Assembly: GCA_050260215.1 (NCBI GenBank)
Contig: JBLNBU010000113.1
Location: forward strand, 1-15,337
Direction of reading: 5' to 3'
Length of the DNA: 15,337 nt
DNA from: JBLNBU01 sp050260215
GTDB taxonomy: Bacteria > Pseudomonadota > Alphaproteobacteria > Rhodospirillales > Magnetospirillaceae
Positions 13,185 through 15,337 of the stretch are shown here, piece after piece. The position numbers and the translations under genes are program-made. Position 1 is the first letter of the stretch; each line of letters starts with the position of its first letter. The notes beneath the pieces are model-generated. The model searched no databases and was not told the origin of the DNA. It was given only the letters and a program-made list of their open reading frames with translations.

Positions 13185-14327
13185 CTATCCCTTCAAATCC
13201 TCCCACAGCTCCTTGACCTTGGCGAAGAAGCCGTGGCTTTCGGGGCTGTGCTTGGCGCCGCCTTCTTCGGCCGCGGCGGCAAATTCCTTGAGCAGCTCGG
13301 CCTGGCGGGGGGTCAGGTTGACCGGGGTTTCGACCATGGCCTGGATGAACATGTCGCCGCGCGCCGGGCTGCGCAGCACGCTCATGCCCTTGTTTCGCAG
13401 GCGGAACTGGTGGCCGGACTGGGTGCCATCGGGGATGGTGACCTTGGCCATGGAGCCGTCGATGGTGGGCACGTCGATGGTACCGCCCAAGGCCGCCGTG
13501 GTCATGGGGATCGGGACCCGGCAATAGATGTTGGCGCCGTCGCGCTGGAACAGGCGGTGGGCCTGGATGGACAGGAAGATATAAAGATCGCCCGCGGGCG
13601 CGCCGCGCATGCCGGCCTCGCCCTCGCCGGCCAGGCGGATGCGGGTGCCGTCCTCGACGCCGGCGGGGATGGTGACCTGCAGGGTCTTCTCGCGACGGGT
13701 GCGTCCGGATCCGCCGCAGGTCTTGCACGGGTCCTTGATCACCCGGCCCATGCCCTGGCAGTGGGGGCAGGTGCGCTCGATGGTGAAGAAGCCCTGCTGG
13801 CTGCGCACCTTGCCGTGGCCCTGGCAGGTGGGGCAGGCGACGGGAGCGCTGCCGCCGGCGCCGCCGCTGCCCTTGCAGTCGTCGCATTGGGCCGAAGACG
13901 GCACCTTGATGGTGGCGGCCTTGCCGGCAAAGGCCTCCTCGAGGGTTATTTCCATATTGTAACGAAGATCGCCGCCGCGGCCCGAGGCCTGGCGCCGGCC
14001 GCCGCCCATGAACTCGCCGAACATCTCGTCGAAGATATCGGCGAAGCCACCGCCGCCGCCGAAGCCGAAATCGCCGAAGCCGCCGCCCCGGCCGCCGCCC
14101 TGCTCGAAGGCGGCATGGCCGAAGCGGTCATAGGCGGCCCGCTTCTGCTCGTCCTTCAAGACGTCGTAGGCTTCGTTGATTTCCTTGAATTTCTGCTCGG
14201 CCGCCGCGTCGCCCGGATTGCGATCCGGGTGGTACTGCATGGCCAGCTTGCGATAGGCCTTCTTGATGTCGTCGGCCGAGGCGCCCTTGGCCACCCCGAG
14301 CAGCTCGTAATAGTCCTGCTTGCTCAT
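13185..14327 (-). CDS. dnaJ: Molecular chaperone DnaJ (Hsp40)
   Basis: DnaJ delivers unfolded proteins to DnaK and stimulates its ATPase. The 380-residue protein has the full class-I architecture: a J domain (1-70) with HPD at 33-35, a Gly/Phe-rich linker (about 77-110), and four CXXCXGXG zinc motifs (Cys148/151, 165/168, 187/190, 201/204). C-terminal substrate-binding barrels follow. DALGGT-like ALGGTIDVPTIDG and GDMFIQAMVETP are both present. The start MSKQDYYELLGV is standard. It lies downstream of dnaK in the same direction, separated by a repeat-bearing gap. A normal, intact gene. Confidence 0.98.
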   Translation of the reverse strand: MSKQDYYELLGVAKGASADDIKKAYRKLAMQYHPDRNPGDAAAEQKFKEINEAYDVLKDEQKRAAYDRFGHAAFEQGGGRGGGFGDFGFGGGGGFADIFDEMFGEFMGGGRRQASGRGGDLRYNMEITLEEAFAGKAATIKVPSSAQCDDCKGSGGAGGSAPVACPTCQGHGKVRSQQGFFTIERTCPHCQGMGRVIKDPCKTCGGSGRTRREKTLQVTIPAGVEDGTRIRLAGEGEAGMRGAPAGDLYIFLSIQAHRLFQRDGANIYCRVPIPMTTAALGGTIDVPTIDGSMAKVTIPDGTQSGHQFRLRNKGMSVLRSPARGDMFIQAMVETPVNLTPRQAELLKEFAAAAEEGGAKHSPESHGFFAKVKELWEDLKG

Positions 14328-14360
14328 GCGATCCCGATCATCCCGGCGCGACAGACATTC

Positions 14361-14473
14361 ACCCTCTCCCAGCGGGAGAGGGTCGGGGTGAGGGAGAGTT
14401 GTCGGGTGCGAAAACGGCTTTTTCGCGGACGCTTCACCCCCTCACCCCAACCCTCCCCCTCAAGGGAGAGGGT
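14361..14473. repeat. Inverted pair of hairpin repeats between dnaK and dnaJ
   Basis: Left unit: a perfect 10-bp stem ACCCTCTCCC (14361-14370)/GGGAGAGGGT (14374-14383), loop AGC, followed by CGGGGTGAGGG (14384-14394). Right unit, in mirror order: CCCTCACCCC (14439-14448), then ACCCTCCCCC (14450-14459)/GGGAGAGGGT (14464-14473) with one mismatch and loop TCAA. Between them is GCGAAAA (14408-14414)/TTTTCGC (14420-14426). This is a REP/BIME-like head-to-head doublet with a central hairpin. In the dnaK-to-dnaJ direction it could lower or stabilise message, making dnaK more abundant than dnaJ. Structure is seen; role is inferred. Confidence 0.75.
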
Positions 14474-14483
14474 GCACTCCTGG

Positions 14484-15337
<854 letters not shown>

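Overview
The window is very GC-rich and densely packed with genes. Its gene order is typical of Alphaproteobacteria: hisB-hisH-hisA-hisF-hisE, a fxsA/secB cluster divergent from a timA/mltA/smr cluster, dnaQ-coaE, and dnaK-dnaJ near dapB. Protein style and intergenic palindromes suggest Rhodospirillales, perhaps a Magnetospirillum-like organism. The genus is an inference. No prophage, insertion sequence, CRISPR array, tRNA or rRNA was seen.

Layout. (1) 1-3862: a histidine biosynthesis run (3' end of hisB, then hisH, hisA, hisF, hisE) followed by a HIT-family protein. A small XRE-type regulator with its own AT-rich promoter region (797-1092) and a terminator (1620-1646) sits between hisH and hisA. 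(2) 3863-3977: a head-to-head pair of palindromic repeats. (3) 3978-8115, minus strand: an envelope/accessory operon read from timA through mltA, a one-helix membrane protein, an Smr-domain protein, a second small XRE protein and a hypothetical protein. Several of these genes are coupled by 4-base stop/start overlaps. (4) 8226-9185, plus strand: fxsA and secB, diverging from timA and ending at a hairpin shared with the convergent dnaQ. (5) 9223-10534, minus strand: coaE and dnaQ with overlapping reading frames. (6) 10613-11783, plus strand: an exported PQQ-type sugar (sorbosone-like) dehydrogenase broken by one extra G in an 8-G run. (7) 11786-15337, minus strand: dnaK (C-terminal part only), dnaJ, a CcdA/CcdB-type toxin-antitoxin pair, and dapB.

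How the genes work together. HisH and HisF form imidazole-glycerol-phosphate synthase. HisA makes its substrate and HisB uses its product. HisE acts early in the pathway. TimA, MltA, FxsA and SecB all act at the envelope or in export. DnaQ proofreads DNA synthesis and CoaE finishes coenzyme A. DnaK and DnaJ are chaperone partners. The ccdAB-like pair lies between dnaJ and dapB and has a near-ideal autoregulatory site: a perfect palindrome with 11-base arms laid over the predicted -10 box.

Most of the window is housekeeping DNA. The points most worth a second look are the ccdAB-like insertion with its operator and altered toxin C-terminus, the homopolymer frameshift in the quinoprotein gene, the mirrored start-codon palindromes between coaE and that gene, and the two families of head-to-head palindromic repeats.
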